Source: Ornithinicoccus hortensis (GTDB taxonomy: Bacteria > Actinomycetota > Actinomycetes > Actinomycetales > Dermatophilaceae). Taken from it: a stretch of DNA of 64,000 nt. Of this stretch, positions 9,474 through 18,796 are shown in pieces. Location of the stretch: assembly GCF_006716185.1 (NCBI RefSeq), contig NZ_VFOP01000001.1, positions 1,240,001-1,304,000 on the forward strand, given 5' to 3'. Numbering within the stretch: the stretch's first letter is position 1; each line of letters starts with the position of its first letter. Position numbers and translations under genes: made by a program. Below the pieces are notes generated by a model. The model did not search any database. It saw nothing but the letters and a program-made list of their open reading frames with translations, and had not been told where the DNA came from.

Positions 9474-9524
9474 CGACGCGGTGTCCTCGCGAAGCGGTGT
9501 CCCCAGGACGGCGACCGGCCGGTC

Positions 9525-11243
9525 TCAGAGCCTGCCCAGCTCCCGCTCCAGGTCGTCCAGGCCGAGCGCGCCGAGCGAGAGGCCGGCCATGTGCCAGGCC
9601 TTGAGGTCGAAGGTCTCTCCCCGCGACTCGTGGGCCTTCCGGGCGGCCTCCCGGCCGGCGAGCCAGGCCCGTTCGCCCAGCTTGTAGGAGATCGCCTGCC
9701 CGGGCCAGCCGAGGTAGCGGACGATCTCGGAGTCGATGAAGTCCTGGGGTCGGCCGGAGTGCGCGGCGAAGAACTCCGCCGCCAGCTGCGGGGTCCAGGT
9801 CTCGCCGGGGGCGATGGGGGAGTCCTCCGGGATGGTCAGGCCCAGGTGCATCCCCAGGTCCACCACGACGCGGACGGCCCGCATCATCTGGCAGTCCAGG
9901 TAGCCCATCCGCTCCTCGGTGTCGAGGTAGCCGAGCTCGTCCATCAGCCGCTCGGCATACAGCGCCCACCCCTCGGTGGCGCCGCTGGAGGAGCCGATGG
10001 AGGTCTGGTAGATCGAGAGCTGTGGGGCCACGTGCACCCACTGGGCGAGCTGCAGGTGGTGGCCCGGGACCCCCTCGTGGTACCAGGTGCTGACCAGGTC
10101 GTAGACCGGGAACGTGGTCCGCCCCATCGTCGGCAGCCAGGTCCGACCGGGCCGGCTGAAGTCCATGGAAGGGCGGGAGTAGTACGGTGCCGCCGCGCTG
10201 CCCGGCGGCGCGATCATCGCCTCTACGGTGCGGATCGGCTCGGCGATGTCGAAGTGCGTGCCGTCCAGGTCCCGGATCGCCCGGTCCATCATGTCCTGGA
10301 GCCACTGCCGCACCTGCTCGACGCCCTCGACCGACCGTCCGTGGTCGTCCAGGTGACGCATCGCCTCGACGGGGGTGGAGCCGGGCAGGATCTCTCCGGC
10401 CAGCTCCTGCATCTCGGCGTTGATCCGCAGGTACTCCTGCCAGCCCCAGGCGTAGGTCTCCTCGGGGTCCAGGTCGGCGCCCATCCAGCGTCGCGCGTTG
10501 AGCAGGTAGCGCTCCCGGCCCACCTCGTCCGGGGTGCCCTGCGCGGCGGGCAGGTAGGTCGTGCGCAGGTAGTCCCGCAGGTCGGCCACCGCCCGGACGG
10601 CCGTGTCGGCGGCGGCCCGCAGGTCGCCCGACTGCTCGTCCGGTGCGCCGGCCACCAGGTTGTGGAACCAGGTCTGCCCGGGCTCCGTACCGACCCACTC
10701 GTCGTACTGGCCGATGACCGTCTCCACCTGGAGCGGCGCGGCGAACAGACCCCGCCGCCGCCCTTCCTCCAGGGACTCCACGTAGGAGTCGTAGGCCTGC
10801 GGGAAACCGGCCATGCGGCGACCGAGGCAGGCCCAGTCCTCCGGCGTCGAGGTCGGCATCATGGTGAGCAGCTGCCGGACGGCGTGGGCCGGGGAGAAGA
10901 TGTTGCGGATCGCCCGGAGGTGCTCCCCGGCGGCCGAGGCCTCCAGCTGCACGCCGAGGCGCTCGCGCAACAGGGTGGCGCACCGCGCCTCCAGCGGTTC
11001 CAGACCATCGCTCCCGGCCGACGCCTCGATCCGGTCCAGCGCCGCGAGCGTCTCCCGGTCCAGGTCGTCCTTGGCCTCCTGGCCGGCCGGCGAGTAGTCC
11101 GGCACCCGGTCGTCGTGGGGGCGCAGACCGAGCGACGTGGCCACACCCGGGTCCAGGTCCGCCAGCCGGTGGACGTATCGGTCCGCGAGTTCCCGTGGGG
11201 TGGTGGCGGGTCGGTCGGTCGCTGGGGCAGGTGTCTGCGTCAT
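9525..11243 (-). CDS. DUF885 family protein (zinc-peptidase-like)
   Basis: 572 aa, normal for DUF885. The family's metal motif HEGVPGHHLQLA (HExxPGHH) sits at about residues 385-396, with the downstream glutamate region EGWALYAERLMDELGYL; these resemble gluzincin active sites, so a metallopeptidase role is likely but unproven. No signal peptide, so cytoplasmic. The start MTQTPAPATDRP is preferred over an upstream ATG whose extra residues are low-complexity Arg/Pro. It follows ectC by 72 bp on the same strand and could be read through from the ectoine operon. Confidence 0.85.
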   Translation of the reverse strand: MTQTPAPATDRPATTPRELADRYVHRLADLDPGVATSLGLRPHDDRVPDYSPAGQEAKDDLDRETLAALDRIEASAGSDGLEPLEARCATLLRERLGVQLEASAAGEHLRAIRNIFSPAHAVRQLLTMMPTSTPEDWACLGRRMAGFPQAYDSYVESLEEGRRRGLFAAPLQVETVIGQYDEWVGTEPGQTWFHNLVAGAPDEQSGDLRAAADTAVRAVADLRDYLRTTYLPAAQGTPDEVGRERYLLNARRWMGADLDPEETYAWGWQEYLRINAEMQELAGEILPGSTPVEAMRHLDDHGRSVEGVEQVRQWLQDMMDRAIRDLDGTHFDIAEPIRTVEAMIAPPGSAAAPYYSRPSMDFSRPGRTWLPTMGRTTFPVYDLVSTWYHEGVPGHHLQLAQWVHVAPQLSIYQTSIGSSSGATEGWALYAERLMDELGYLDTEERMGYLDCQMMRAVRVVVDLGMHLGLTIPEDSPIAPGETWTPQLAAEFFAAHSGRPQDFIDSEIVRYLGWPGQAISYKLGERAWLAGREAARKAHESRGETFDLKAWHMAGLSLGALGLDDLERELGRL

Positions 11244-11315
11244 CACACCATCATCGGTCGGTGGGTCCCGGCGCCGGCGAGGGGGCTCCCGGAACACCCC
11301 CGGTGGTGGGCCGGG

Positions 11316-11717
11316 TCAGGCCGGATCACCGTCCTCAGTCAGCAGGGGGTAGACCCCGTGCTCGTCGTGGACCTCCCGCCCGGTGACCGGTGGGTTGAAG
11401 ACGCAGGCGCAGTGGATGTCCTCGACGACGCGGAGGGTGTGCCGTTCGTGCCCGTCGAGCAGGTACATGGTGCCGGGGCCTAGCGGGTGCTCCTCCCCGG
11501 TCTCCCGGTTCACCAGGGTGCCGTGTCCGGCATACACGTAGACGCACTCGACGTGGTTGGCGTACCACATCTCGGTCTCGGTCCCGGCCCGGAGCACGGT
11601 GTCGTGGAAGGAGAAGCCGACCCCGTCCTTGGCGAGCACGAACCGGCGGCTGCGCCAGTTGCCGTGCTCGACGTCGTGCTCGGTGCCGTCCAGGTCGTGC
11701 AGGTTGATGACCTTCAT
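11316..11717 (-). CDS. ectC: L-ectoine synthase
   Basis: 133-aa cupin that cyclises N-gamma-acetyl-2,4-diaminobutyrate to ectoine, the last step of compatible-solute synthesis. Family features: [21 protein letters not shown] start, [33 protein letters not shown] and [19 protein letters not shown] with the iron-binding residues. It ends HPLGPG...EDGDPA, standard length. 24 nt after ectB. No ectD hydroxylase gene is adjacent, so the product here is ectoine rather than 5-hydroxyectoine unless ectD is elsewhere. Confidence 0.97.
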   Translation of the reverse strand: MKVINLHDLDGTEHDVEHGNWRSRRFVLAKDGVGFSFHDTVLRAGTETEMWYANHVECVYVYAGHGTLVNRETGEEHPLGPGTMYLLDGHERHTLRVVEDIHCACVFNPPVTGREVHDEHGVYPLLTEDGDPA

Positions 11718-11741
11718 CGGTGTCCTCTCGTGGTGGGGTGT

Positions 11742-13031
11742 TCAGGCCGCCACGGCGAGCACGGAGCGGACGGACCGGTCGAGGATGTCCAGCCCGCGCT
11801 GCAGTTCCGCCGCGGTGACGGTCAGCGGGGGCATCACCTTGACGACCTCGCTGTCCGCACCAGAAGTCTCCACCAACAGGTGCTGGTCGAACGCCTCGGT
11901 CGCGACCCGCCCGGCCAGGGTGGGGTCCTCGAACCGGAGTCCGGCCAGCAGGCCACGCCCACGGTAGGCCGAGCCCGGCACTCGGGCGGAGATCTGCTCC
12001 AGGCCGGTCCGGAGCTGGGCACCCCGCTCCCGCACCTGCGCGGCGAAGGTGTCGTCGGACCAGAACTCGCGCAGCGCGGCGGTCGCGGTGACGAACGCGG
12101 GGTTGAACCCGCGGAACGTCCCGTTGTGCTCTCCCGGCTCCCACAGGTCCAGCTCCGGCTTCAGCAGTGTCACGGAGAACGGCAGCCCGAGGCCGGAGAG
12201 GGACTTGGACAGGCAGACGATGTCCGGCACGATGCCGGCCTCCTCGAAGGAGAAGAAGCGACCGGTCCGGCCGCAGCCGGCCTGCACGTCGTCCACGATC
12301 AGGAGCACGCCGAACCGTGCGCACAGGTCGGCCAGGGCCCGCAACCACTCGGGTCGGGCGGCGTTCAGCCCGCCCTCGCCCTGCACCGTCTCGACGATGA
12401 CCGCCGCGGGCAGGGCGAGGCCGGAGCCGCCGTCCGCCCAGACGCGCTCCAGCCAGGCGAAGTCGGGTGTGGACCCGTCCAGGTAGTCGTCGTAGGGGGC
12501 GGTGGAGGAGTGGTAGAGGGGGGTGCCGGCGCCGGCCCGCTTCATCGAGTTGCCGGTCACCGCGAGCGAGCCCAGCGTCATCCCGTGGAAGGCGTTGGTG
12601 AAGGAGACGACATCCGTGCGACCGGTGGCCTTGCGGGCGATCTTGAGGGCCGTCTCGACGGCGTTGGTGCCGGTCGGCCCGGGCAGTTGGACCCGGTAGT
12701 CCAACCCGCGGGGCCGCAGGACCGTCTCCTCGAAGGCCCGCAGGAAGTCCCGCTTGGCCACGGTGAACATGTCCAGCGAGTGCACGACCCGGTCCTCGGA
12801 GAGGTAGTCCAGCAAGGCGGTCTTGAGGGCCGGGTGGTTGTGCCCGTAGTTCAGCGCGCCGGCCCCGGAGAAGAAGTCCAGGTAGCGGTCGCCGTCCTCG
12901 GTGACCTGTTCGGCTCCGGAAGCCCGGTCGAAGACGACCGGCCAGTTGCGGCAGTAGCTCCGGACCACCGACTCGCGGTCCTCGAAGACGTCTGTGCCCG
13001 TCGTGTCCGGGATGGTCATGGTGTCCGTCAC
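11742..13031 (-). CDS. ectB: diaminobutyrate-2-oxoglutarate transaminase
   Basis: 429-aa class III PLP aminotransferase making L-2,4-diaminobutyrate from aspartate semialdehyde with glutamate. Visible motifs: FFSGAGALNYGHNHP near residue 50, PGPTGTNAVETALKIARK, VSFTNAFHGMTLGSLAVTGN, LIVDDVQAGCGRTG and the PLP-lysine motif CLSKSLSGLGLP (Lys near 275). GTMRGFNPAF-like segment present as GTFRGFNPAFVTA. Overlaps ectA by 4 nt (ATGA type) and precedes ectC by 24 nt; length matches EctB. Confidence 0.97.
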   Translation of the reverse strand: MTDTMTIPDTTGTDVFEDRESVVRSYCRNWPVVFDRASGAEQVTEDGDRYLDFFSGAGALNYGHNHPALKTALLDYLSEDRVVHSLDMFTVAKRDFLRAFEETVLRPRGLDYRVQLPGPTGTNAVETALKIARKATGRTDVVSFTNAFHGMTLGSLAVTGNSMKRAGAGTPLYHSSTAPYDDYLDGSTPDFAWLERVWADGGSGLALPAAVIVETVQGEGGLNAARPEWLRALADLCARFGVLLIVDDVQAGCGRTGRFFSFEEAGIVPDIVCLSKSLSGLGLPFSVTLLKPELDLWEPGEHNGTFRGFNPAFVTATAALREFWSDDTFAAQVRERGAQLRTGLEQISARVPGSAYRGRGLLAGLRFEDPTLAGRVATEAFDQHLLVETSGADSEVVKVMPPLTVTAAELQRGLDILDRSVRSVLAVAA

Positions 13032-13606
13032 GAGTGACTCCTAGCTCGGGCGTCGACGCCCGGTTGGTGGTGGGATCGTGCGGTGGTGCGAAGGGGGGTG
13101 ATCCGGTGCAGTTGCTCGGGCTTCCAGTCCTGGTCGTCCGGGAAGTGCTCCGTGGCGAAGAGCCCGGACACGCTGTGCTGTGCCGCGTGGCGGGCGGCGA
13201 ACGCCTCGAAGAGGCGTCGCGAGGCGGGGTTGTCCGCGGTGATCGTGGTCTCCAGCGTGTAGGCGCCGGTCCGCCGGGCCAGCTCGTCCAGCATCTGGCC
13301 GGCCAGGCCCTGTCCCCGCTGGGACCGGTCCACGGCGACCTGCCAGACCATCAGGGTCGTGGGCTCCTCCGGACGCAGGTAACCGGTGACGAAGCCGACG
13401 ACCGCGCCGTCGACCTCGGCGACCACGGAGGTGGAGTGAAAGTCCCTGGCCCACAGGATGTAGGCGTAGGGCGGGTTCAGGTCCAACCGGACCGAGTCCC
13501 GCGCCACCCGCCACATCTGCGCCCCGTCGTCGACGTGCGGGTGGCGGATCAGCGGGGACGCCGGACGGGTGGTCGGTCGGCTCCCGGTGGCGGTCGGCGT
13601 GCTCAT
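13028..13606 (-). CDS. ectA: L-2,4-diaminobutyrate N-acetyltransferase
   Basis: 192-aa GNAT enzyme acetylating 2,4-diaminobutyrate, second step of ectoine synthesis. EctA-specific pattern: LDLNPPYAYILWARDFHSTSVVAEVDG, GFVTGYLRPEEPTTLMVWQVAVDRSQRGQGLAGQMLDEL (acetyl-CoA loop) and ETTITADNPASRRLFEAFA. The ATG overlaps the lysC stop (ATGA), so translation is coupled to aspartokinase. The C-terminus is extended with a His/Arg-rich tail of no evident function. Confidence 0.96.
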   Translation of the reverse strand: MSTPTATGSRPTTRPASPLIRHPHVDDGAQMWRVARDSVRLDLNPPYAYILWARDFHSTSVVAEVDGAVVGFVTGYLRPEEPTTLMVWQVAVDRSQRGQGLAGQMLDELARRTGAYTLETTITADNPASRRLFEAFAARHAAQHSVSGLFATEHFPDDQDWKPEQLHRITPLRTTARSHHQPGVDARARSHS

Positions 13607-14154
13607 CGGCCGCTCCCGGCGTGCGCGAGGGCCCGCGGACTGCCGTCCAGCGGTATGCCGTCCGCGTCGAGTTCCAGGTCGAGATCGAAGGCGGTATGCA
13701 CCGCCAGGGCCGCACGCTCGAGCTGGGACTCGTCGACGACGACGGACATCCTGATCTCCGACGTCGAGATCAGGTGCACCGTGATGCCCTCACCGCTCAA
13801 CGCGTCGAACAGCCTGGCCGGGACCTCCGGGGAGGACCGCATGCCGGATCCGACGATGGACAGCTTGGCCACCCGCTCCTCGACGGAGACCCGGGTGAAG
13901 CCCAGGTCTGTCTGCTGCTCCCGCAGGGCGGTCGCGGCGCGGCGGGCGTCCTCCAGGGGGAGGGCGAACGAGAAGTCGATGACACCGGTATCGCTGGCGG
14001 TGTGCGTCTGCCCGATCATGTCGAGGGCGGTCACCGCATCGCTGAGCACCGAGAAGATCGCGGCGGCGCGGCCCGGGACGTCGGGGACGTTGACCACGGT
14101 CACCGTGGCCTGGTCCCGGCTGTGGGCCAGGCCTCGGACGAGGGGTTCTTCCAT
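13603..14154 (-). CDS. lysC: aspartate kinase beta subunit (internal in-frame translation product)
   Basis: Predicted 183-aa product beginning [14 protein letters not shown] at residue 262 of LysC and containing just the two ACT regulatory domains. The start has AGGAGG at 14165-14160 with 5 nt to the ATG, a better ribosome site than that of the full-length start. In Corynebacterium and Bacillus, aspartokinase is an alpha2beta2 enzyme whose beta subunit comes from such an internal start and mediates feedback inhibition. The size (about 180 aa) and position fit. No expression evidence here. Confidence 0.7.
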   Translation of the reverse strand: MEEPLVRGLAHSRDQATVTVVNVPDVPGRAAAIFSVLSDAVTALDMIGQTHTASDTGVIDFSFALPLEDARRAATALREQQTDLGFTRVSVEERVAKLSIVGSGMRSSPEVPARLFDALSGEGITVHLISTSEIRMSVVVDESQLERAALAVHTAFDLDLELDADGIPLDGSPRALAHAGSGR

Positions 14155-14937
14155 CGCATCCTCCTGTGTGGGATGGGTCTCGGGACGGGACCGGGCGACG
14201 ACGCGCTCGTCGTCGGTGACCCAGGTCCCCGGTAGGTCGGTGAAGCTGGAGCGCACGTGCAGCGGGACGCCGTGGCGTCGCGCGTACTCCACCGAGCGCA
14301 GGTGCAGCACCTTCGCCCCGTGGGCGGACAGTTCCAGCGCCTCCTCGGTGGACAGCACGGGGAGTTGTCGGGCGGTCGGCACCATGCGCGGGTCGGCCGA
14401 GAACATCCCGTCGACATCGGTCAGGACCTCGCAGGCATCGGCCCCCAGCGCGGCCGCCAGGGCCACGGCCGTGGTGTCCGAGCCGCCCCGGCCCAGCGTG
14501 GTCACGTCGTCCTCGGGTGAGCCGCCCTGGAAGCCCGCGACGATCGCGACCGCACCGTCGGCGAGGGTCTGCCGGATGCGGTCGGGGCTCACCTCGATGA
14601 TGCGGGCCCGGCCGTATTCGTCGTTGGTGCGCAGTCCCGCCTGCACGCCGGTGAAGGAGGCGGCGGGTTGGCCGTACTCGTGGATCGCCATGGCCAGCAG
14701 CGACATGGCGATCCGCTCCCCGGCCGTGAGTAGGATGTCGAGCTCACGGGCCGTGGGTCTGTCGGTGATGTGTCGGGTCAGATCGAGGAGGTCATCGGTG
14801 GTGTCCCCCATCGCGGAGACCACGACGGCGACGTCGTGGCCCGCCTCACGGGTGGCCACCACGCGACGGGCTACCCGACGTAGCCCTTCCGCATCGGCGA
14901 CCGAGGAACCACCATATTTCTGAACGACCAGAGCCAT
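13603..14937 (-). CDS. lysC: aspartate kinase, alpha subunit (with internal beta start)
   Basis: 444-aa aspartokinase producing aspartyl phosphate, first gene of the lysC-ectABC operon. Kinase domain: [14 protein letters not shown] (7-12 KYGGSS), [48 protein letters not shown]. Two ACT domains follow (about 275-430), with [17 protein letters not shown] and [20 protein letters not shown]. An internal in-frame ATG at 14154 with its own AGGAGG predicts a separately translated beta subunit. Ectoine-linked Ask enzymes make the precursor for EctB; this one keeps the architecture of the general lysine/threonine-regulated enzyme. The ATG at 14937 follows GGGAGA. Confidence 0.95.
   Translation of the reverse strand: MALVVQKYGGSSVADAEGLRRVARRVVATREAGHDVAVVVSAMGDTTDDLLDLTRHITDRPTARELDILLTAGERIAMSLLAMAIHEYGQPAASFTGVQAGLRTNDEYGRARIIEVSPDRIRQTLADGAVAIVAGFQGGSPEDDVTTLGRGGSDTTAVALAAALGADACEVLTDVDGMFSADPRMVPTARQLPVLSTEEALELSAHGAKVLHLRSVEYARRHGVPLHVRSSFTDLPGTWVTDDERVVARSRPETHPTQEDAMEEPLVRGLAHSRDQATVTVVNVPDVPGRAAAIFSVLSDAVTALDMIGQTHTASDTGVIDFSFALPLEDARRAATALREQQTDLGFTRVSVEERVAKLSIVGSGMRSSPEVPARLFDALSGEGITVHLISTSEIRMSVVVDESQLERAALAVHTAFDLDLELDADGIPLDGSPRALAHAGSGR
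14160..14165 (-). promoter_or_regulatory. internal Shine-Dalgarno inside lysC
   Basis: AGGAGG read on the minus strand, 5 nt upstream of the in-frame ATG at 14154. It decides the predicted beta-subunit start. The overlapping out-of-frame ATG at 14159 is too close to the SD to compete. Confidence 0.7.
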
Positions 14938-15129
14938 GCATCTCCCGCAGGGGTTGAGGACTGGACGTGGCACGACGTTACGAGGCGGTGACGTCTCCGC
15001 TGGGCGGGGGGACCCCCTTCGCAACCATGTTCGTGGTGTTACGCAGCGGGCGCGCGCGGGGGATCGCGCGCGCGAGGCCTGCGAAGAGCCCTGGTCTGGG
15101 ACGGCTGGGTTTCGACGGGGGCCTCGACC

Positions 15130-15135
15130 TACACT
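15130..15135 (+). promoter_or_regulatory. -10 box of ispH (leaderless layout)
   Basis: TACACT ends 6 nt before the GTG at 15142, placing the transcription start on the start codon. No convincing -35 is visible at 16-18 bp; a GC-rich stretch lies there. Confidence 0.5.
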
Positions 15136-15141
15136 GGAGCG

Positions 15142-16197
15142 GTGACTTCCCCGACCACCAACCCCAGCACCGTGACCGTGCCCGGGGCCACCGCCGAGGC
15201 GGGGGCCAAGCGGGTCCTGTTGGCCGCGCCGCGTGGATACTGCGCCGGCGTCGACCGGGCGGTGGTGACCGTGGAGAAGGCGCTGGACCTGTACGAACCG
15301 CCGATCTACGTCCGCAAGCAGATCGTGCACAACAAGCACGTGGTGCGGACCCTGGAGAAGCGCGGCGCGATCTTCGTGGACGAGACCGACGAGGTGCCTG
15401 AGGGCGCGACCGTCATCTTCTCCGCCCACGGGGTGTCCCCGGCGGTGCACGCCGAGGCCAAGGCGCTGAGCCTGAAGACGATCGATGCCACCTGCCCCCT
15501 GGTCACCAAGGTGCACCGGGAGGCGGTCCGGTTCGCCCGCGACGACTTCGACATCCTGCTCATCGGGCACGAGGGCCACGAGGAGGTGGAGGGTACGGCG
15601 GGCGAGGCGCCCGAGCACATCATCCTGGTGCAGGGTCCGGACGAGGTCGACGACGTGGAGGTCCGTGACCCGGAGAAGGTGGTCTGGCTGTCCCAGACCA
15701 CGCTGTCCGTCGACGAGACGATGGAGACGGTGCGCCGGCTCCGCGAGAAGTTCCCCAAGCTGCAGGACCCGCCCAGCGACGACATCTGCTACGCCACCCA
15801 GAACCGTCAGGTGGCCGTGAAGCAGATGGCCGGCGAGTGCGACCTGATGATCGTGGTCGGCTCCACCAACTCCTCCAACTCGGTGCGCCTGGTGGAGGTC
15901 GCCCTGGACCACGGCGCCAAGGACGGCCACCTGGTCGACTACGCCGACGAGATCGACGAGGCCTGGCTCGAGGGTGTCACCACGGTCGGCGTGACCAGCG
16001 GGGCCAGCGTGCCGGAGGTGCTCGTCCGGGACGTGCTCGACTGGTTGGCCCAGCGGGGCTACGAGGACGTGTCGGCGGTGACCGCGGCCGAGGAGTCGTT
16101 GTTGTTCGCCCTGCCCAACGAGATCCGGCGCGACCTCAAGGCCCGGGACGGCAAGGAAGCAGTCAAGATCCGGCACGACGCCGGGTCGCTGCACTGA
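15142..16197 (+). CDS. ispH: 4-hydroxy-3-methylbut-2-enyl diphosphate reductase
   Basis: 351-aa [4Fe-4S] enzyme, last step of the MEP isoprenoid pathway, giving IPP and DMAPP. The three cluster cysteines are C34 ([11 protein letters not shown]), C118 ([11 protein letters not shown]) and C216 ([11 protein letters not shown]); catalytic-site segments [18 protein letters not shown] and [12 protein letters not shown] are intact. About 25 extra N-terminal residues precede the conserved core, common in actinobacteria. Divergent from the lysC-ect operon with 204 bp between. A -10 box 6 nt from GTG suggests leaderless mRNA. Confidence 0.96.
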   Translation: MTSPTTNPSTVTVPGATAEAGAKRVLLAAPRGYCAGVDRAVVTVEKALDLYEPPIYVRKQIVHNKHVVRTLEKRGAIFVDETDEVPEGATVIFSAHGVSPAVHAEAKALSLKTIDATCPLVTKVHREAVRFARDDFDILLIGHEGHEEVEGTAGEAPEHIILVQGPDEVDDVEVRDPEKVVWLSQTTLSVDETMETVRRLREKFPKLQDPPSDDICYATQNRQVAVKQMAGECDLMIVVGSTNSSNSVRLVEVALDHGAKDGHLVDYADEIDEAWLEGVTTVGVTSGASVPEVLVRDVLDWLAQRGYEDVSAVTAAEESLLFALPNEIRRDLKARDGKEAVKIRHDAGSLH

Positions 16198-16210
16198 CCG
16201 GCCTCGGTCA
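16195..16210 (+). terminator. short hairpin after ispH
   Basis: TGACCG, loop GCCT, CGGTCA directly overlapping the ispH stop codon; no T-tract. A weak terminator or mRNA 3' end is possible. Confidence 0.35.
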
Positions 16211-16324
16211 CGGGTTGATAAAAGTTTCCGCCCTCCCGTAGCCCGATGACCGCGGGCTCCCACCGGCCCCAAGGCGCGCGCGATAGCGCACCCAAGGCCT
16301 GCTGTCGAGCGGCTCCCTCCCCGT

Positions 16325-16353
16325 TTGACCCTGCCCGGACCTCTCCCTAGGTT
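16325..16353 (+). promoter_or_regulatory. promoter of the polar amino-acid ABC operon
   Basis: TTGACC (16325-16330), 17-bp spacer, TAGGTT (16348-16353). It lies about 130 bp before the solute-binding protein start and is the only good -35/-10 pair in the 286-bp gap after ispH. The resulting 5' UTR of about 125 nt contains no feature I recognise. Confidence 0.6.
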
Positions 16354-16483
16354 CAAAGACGTCGTCCTGCCGGCGAGGCCGGGCCCGATGTCCACGTCGG
16401 GCTGCCCGCGACAGCGACGACGAGCCCGCCCCAGCGCCGTGCCGGGGCACGACGGGGCCGGGACCGAGGAGATGAGAACAGAC

Positions 16484-17314
16484 ATGAGCAAGACCCAGAA
16501 GACGGTGCGCCGCGTCGGCGCCATGGCCGCGGTCGCCACGGCGGCCCTGACCCTGACCGCCTGTGGTGGGGGTGACGCCAAGCTGCTCAACGACGGGGAG
16601 CTGGTGGTCGCGATGAGCGGTGAGTTCCAGCCGTTCAGCCACTTCGAGGGCGACCAGCTCACCGGCTTCGACTACGACATCGCCGCGGCCATCGCCGACG
16701 AGCTGGGGCTCGAACTGAAGACCGAGACCGGGGCGTTCGACAGCCTGATCCAGGGCGTCAAGAGCGACCGTTACGACGTGCTCATCGCCTCGATGACCCC
16801 GACCCCCGAGCGGGACGAGCAGGTCGACTTCAGCGACCCCTACTACACCTCGGGTGCCCAGGTCTTCGTCACCAACGACAGCGACTGCCAGGACCCGACG
16901 CAGCTGGACAGCCCCTCCATCGGGGTCGCGACCGGCACCACCTACGAGACCTTCCTCCAGGAGGAGGACTGGGTCGGCGAGATCGTCACCTTCTCCTCCG
17001 ACATCACCGCGCTGGAGGACACGGAGGTCGGCCGGCTCGACGGCGGCATGACCGACCGACTGGTCGGGCTCTACCAGATCGACCAGGCGGGCCGGGACCT
17101 GCGCGCCTGCGGCGACCCGCTCTACACCGAGGAGCCCGCCTTCGCGGTGCGTGAGGGCAACACCGAGCTGCTCGACGAGCTCAACGAGGCGCTGGCCACG
17201 ATCATCGAGGACGGCACCTACACCGAGATCTCGCAGGAGTGGTTCGGCGTGGACATCCTCGAGGGCGCCTCCGGTGGGCCCGGCGACGACGCCGAGCAGA
17301 CCAGCGGTGACTGA
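16484..17314 (+). CDS. polar amino-acid ABC transporter substrate-binding lipoprotein
   Basis: 276-aa periplasmic-type binding protein anchored as a lipoprotein: signal peptide with lipobox LTAC (Cys27) followed by GGGD. SBP_bac_3 fold features: VVAMSGEFQPFSHFEGDQLTGFDYDIAAAIADELG, FDSLIQGVKSDRYDVLIASMTPTPERDEQVDFSDPYY. Instead of the more usual GYPPF, it has FQPF at the ligand site. The start MSKTQK is preferred; MRTDMSK four codons earlier abuts the GAGGAG site. First of three genes; the specific amino acid is not assignable. Confidence 0.92.
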   Translation: MSKTQKTVRRVGAMAAVATAALTLTACGGGDAKLLNDGELVVAMSGEFQPFSHFEGDQLTGFDYDIAAAIADELGLELKTETGAFDSLIQGVKSDRYDVLIASMTPTPERDEQVDFSDPYYTSGAQVFVTNDSDCQDPTQLDSPSIGVATGTTYETFLQEEDWVGEIVTFSSDITALEDTEVGRLDGGMTDRLVGLYQIDQAGRDLRACGDPLYTEEPAFAVREGNTELLDELNEALATIIEDGTYTEISQEWFGVDILEGASGGPGDDAEQTSGD

Positions 17315-17323
17315 GCCCGGCGC

Positions 17324-17986
17324 ATGAGCTTCATCGACAGGTTCGTCGAGTACGCACCACTGTTCCTCGATGCCAGCCTGATCACGTTGCGGCTGACCGC
17401 GGTGGCCCTGGTCATCGCGATGGTCCTGGGTGCCGTCATCGCCTGGATGGTGATGAGCAAGTGGGCTCCGCTGCGCTGGCTGGCCACCGCATACATCGGC
17501 CTGATCCGCGGCACCCCGCTGATCGCGCAGATCTTCGTGCTCTACTTCGGGATCTCCGAGATCCTCCGGCTGGACGCGTTCTGGGCCGGATCGTTCGCCC
17601 TGGCCGCGCACAACTCGGCCTACATCGCCGAGATCTTCAGGTCCGGCTTTCAGTCGGTGCCCAAGGGACTGGTCGAGGCGTCCCGCTCGTTGGGCATGGG
17701 CAGACGCGACACCCTGCGACGGGTCCAGGCCCCGTTGGCCCTGCGGACCACGCTGCCGGTGTTGGGCAACCAGTACATCATCGCGGTGAAGGACTCTTCC
17801 CTGGTGTCCTTCATCGGGATGAGGGAGCTGTTCAAGACCTCCCAGAACCTCCAGGCGCAGAACTACGAGCCGTTGCAGATGTACCTGATGGTGTCGGTCT
17901 ACTACCTGGTCATCGTGCTGATCCTCACCTTCGTGGTGAACCGGCTCGAACGCAGCCTGAACAAGCATCGGAGGGTCGCCGCATGA
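17324..17986 (+). CDS. polar amino-acid ABC transporter permease
   Basis: 220-aa HisMQ-type permease with about five TM segments. The family N-terminal pattern LFLDASLITLRLTAVALVIAMVLGAVIAW and the EAA loop SVPKGLVEASRSLGMGRRDTLRRVQAPLALR are clear, with YIGLIRGTPLIAQIFVLYFG before. Only one permease gene is present, so the transporter probably works as a homodimer. It starts 10 nt after the binding protein and overlaps the ATPase by 4 nt. Confidence 0.94.
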   Translation: MSFIDRFVEYAPLFLDASLITLRLTAVALVIAMVLGAVIAWMVMSKWAPLRWLATAYIGLIRGTPLIAQIFVLYFGISEILRLDAFWAGSFALAAHNSAYIAEIFRSGFQSVPKGLVEASRSLGMGRRDTLRRVQAPLALRTTLPVLGNQYIIAVKDSSLVSFIGMRELFKTSQNLQAQNYEPLQMYLMVSVYYLVIVLILTFVVNRLERSLNKHRRVAA

Positions 17987-18741
17987 GCGCACAGTCCCCG
18001 TCGGCACAACCCCTGGTCAGCATGCGCGGCATCGTCAAGAGGTTCGGCGACAACGTCGTGCTCGACGGGGTGGACCTCGACGTCTTCCCCGGTGAGGTCG
18101 TCGTGCTCATCGGGCCCTCCGGTGCCGGCAAGAGCACGTTGCTGCGGTGCATCAACGGGTTGGAGCGGATCTCCGAGGGGACGATCACCATCGACGGGGA
18201 CGAGCTCACCTACGCGGAGGGCACGATCAACCGGATCCGGTCCCGGATCGGCATGGTGTTCCAGTCGTTCAACCTGTTCCCGCACATGACCGTGGCCAGC
18301 AACATCATGATGGCCCAGCGGGACGTCCTCGGCCGGTCCGCCAAGGAGGCCCGGAGCAGGGCGCTCGAGCTGCTCGATCGGGTCGGGCTCGTGGACAAGG
18401 CCGACGCCTACCCGGAGAGCCTGTCCGGCGGGCAGCAGCAGCGGGTGGCGATCGCCCGGGCGCTCGCGATGGACCCGGCCGTCATGCTGTTCGACGAGCC
18501 GACCTCGGCGCTGGACCCCGAGCTGGTCGGCGAGGTGTTGCACGTGATGCGTGAGCTGGCTACCGCCGGGATGACGATGGTGGTGGTCACCCACGAGATG
18601 CGCTTCGCCCGGCGGGCGGCCGACCGGGTCGTCCTGATGGCCGACCGGCAGATCGTCGAGCAGGGCACCCCCAAGGAGGTGCTCGAGCACCCGAGCAGCG
18701 AGCGGGGACAGGCCTTCCTGCGGCAGCTCAGCGAGGAGTAG
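17983..18741 (+). CDS. polar amino-acid ABC transporter ATP-binding protein (GlnQ type)
   Basis: 252-aa ATPase: Walker A GPSGAGKS near residue 40, Q-loop VFQSFNLFPHMTV, signature LSGGQQQRVAIARALA, Walker B VMLFDEPTSALDPELVGEV, and VVVTHEMRFARRAADRV. This composition is specific to the PAAT family (GlnQ/HisP). ATGA overlap with the permease. Ends the operon; followed by convergent rmuC after 55 bp. Confidence 0.95.
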   Translation: MSAQSPSAQPLVSMRGIVKRFGDNVVLDGVDLDVFPGEVVVLIGPSGAGKSTLLRCINGLERISEGTITIDGDELTYAEGTINRIRSRIGMVFQSFNLFPHMTVASNIMMAQRDVLGRSAKEARSRALELLDRVGLVDKADAYPESLSGGQQQRVAIARALAMDPAVMLFDEPTSALDPELVGEVLHVMRELATAGMTMVVVTHEMRFARRAADRVVLMADRQIVEQGTPKEVLEHPSSERGQAFLRQLSEE

Positions 18742-18796
18742 GCCCGCCGGAGCGCCACCCGGCGTGCCTTCCTGCCCGCCGGGCTGCGGCCCGCCG

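Noticed and set aside
9470-9515. Three imperfect GTGTCC-containing repeats after the hydrolase gene
   Set aside because: Short and degenerate, in a 50-bp convergent gap; no symmetry and no sign of function beyond base composition.
14936-15145. Possible small gene between lysC and ispH on the plus strand
   Set aside because: No ribosome site, atypical composition, and the region must hold two divergent promoters.
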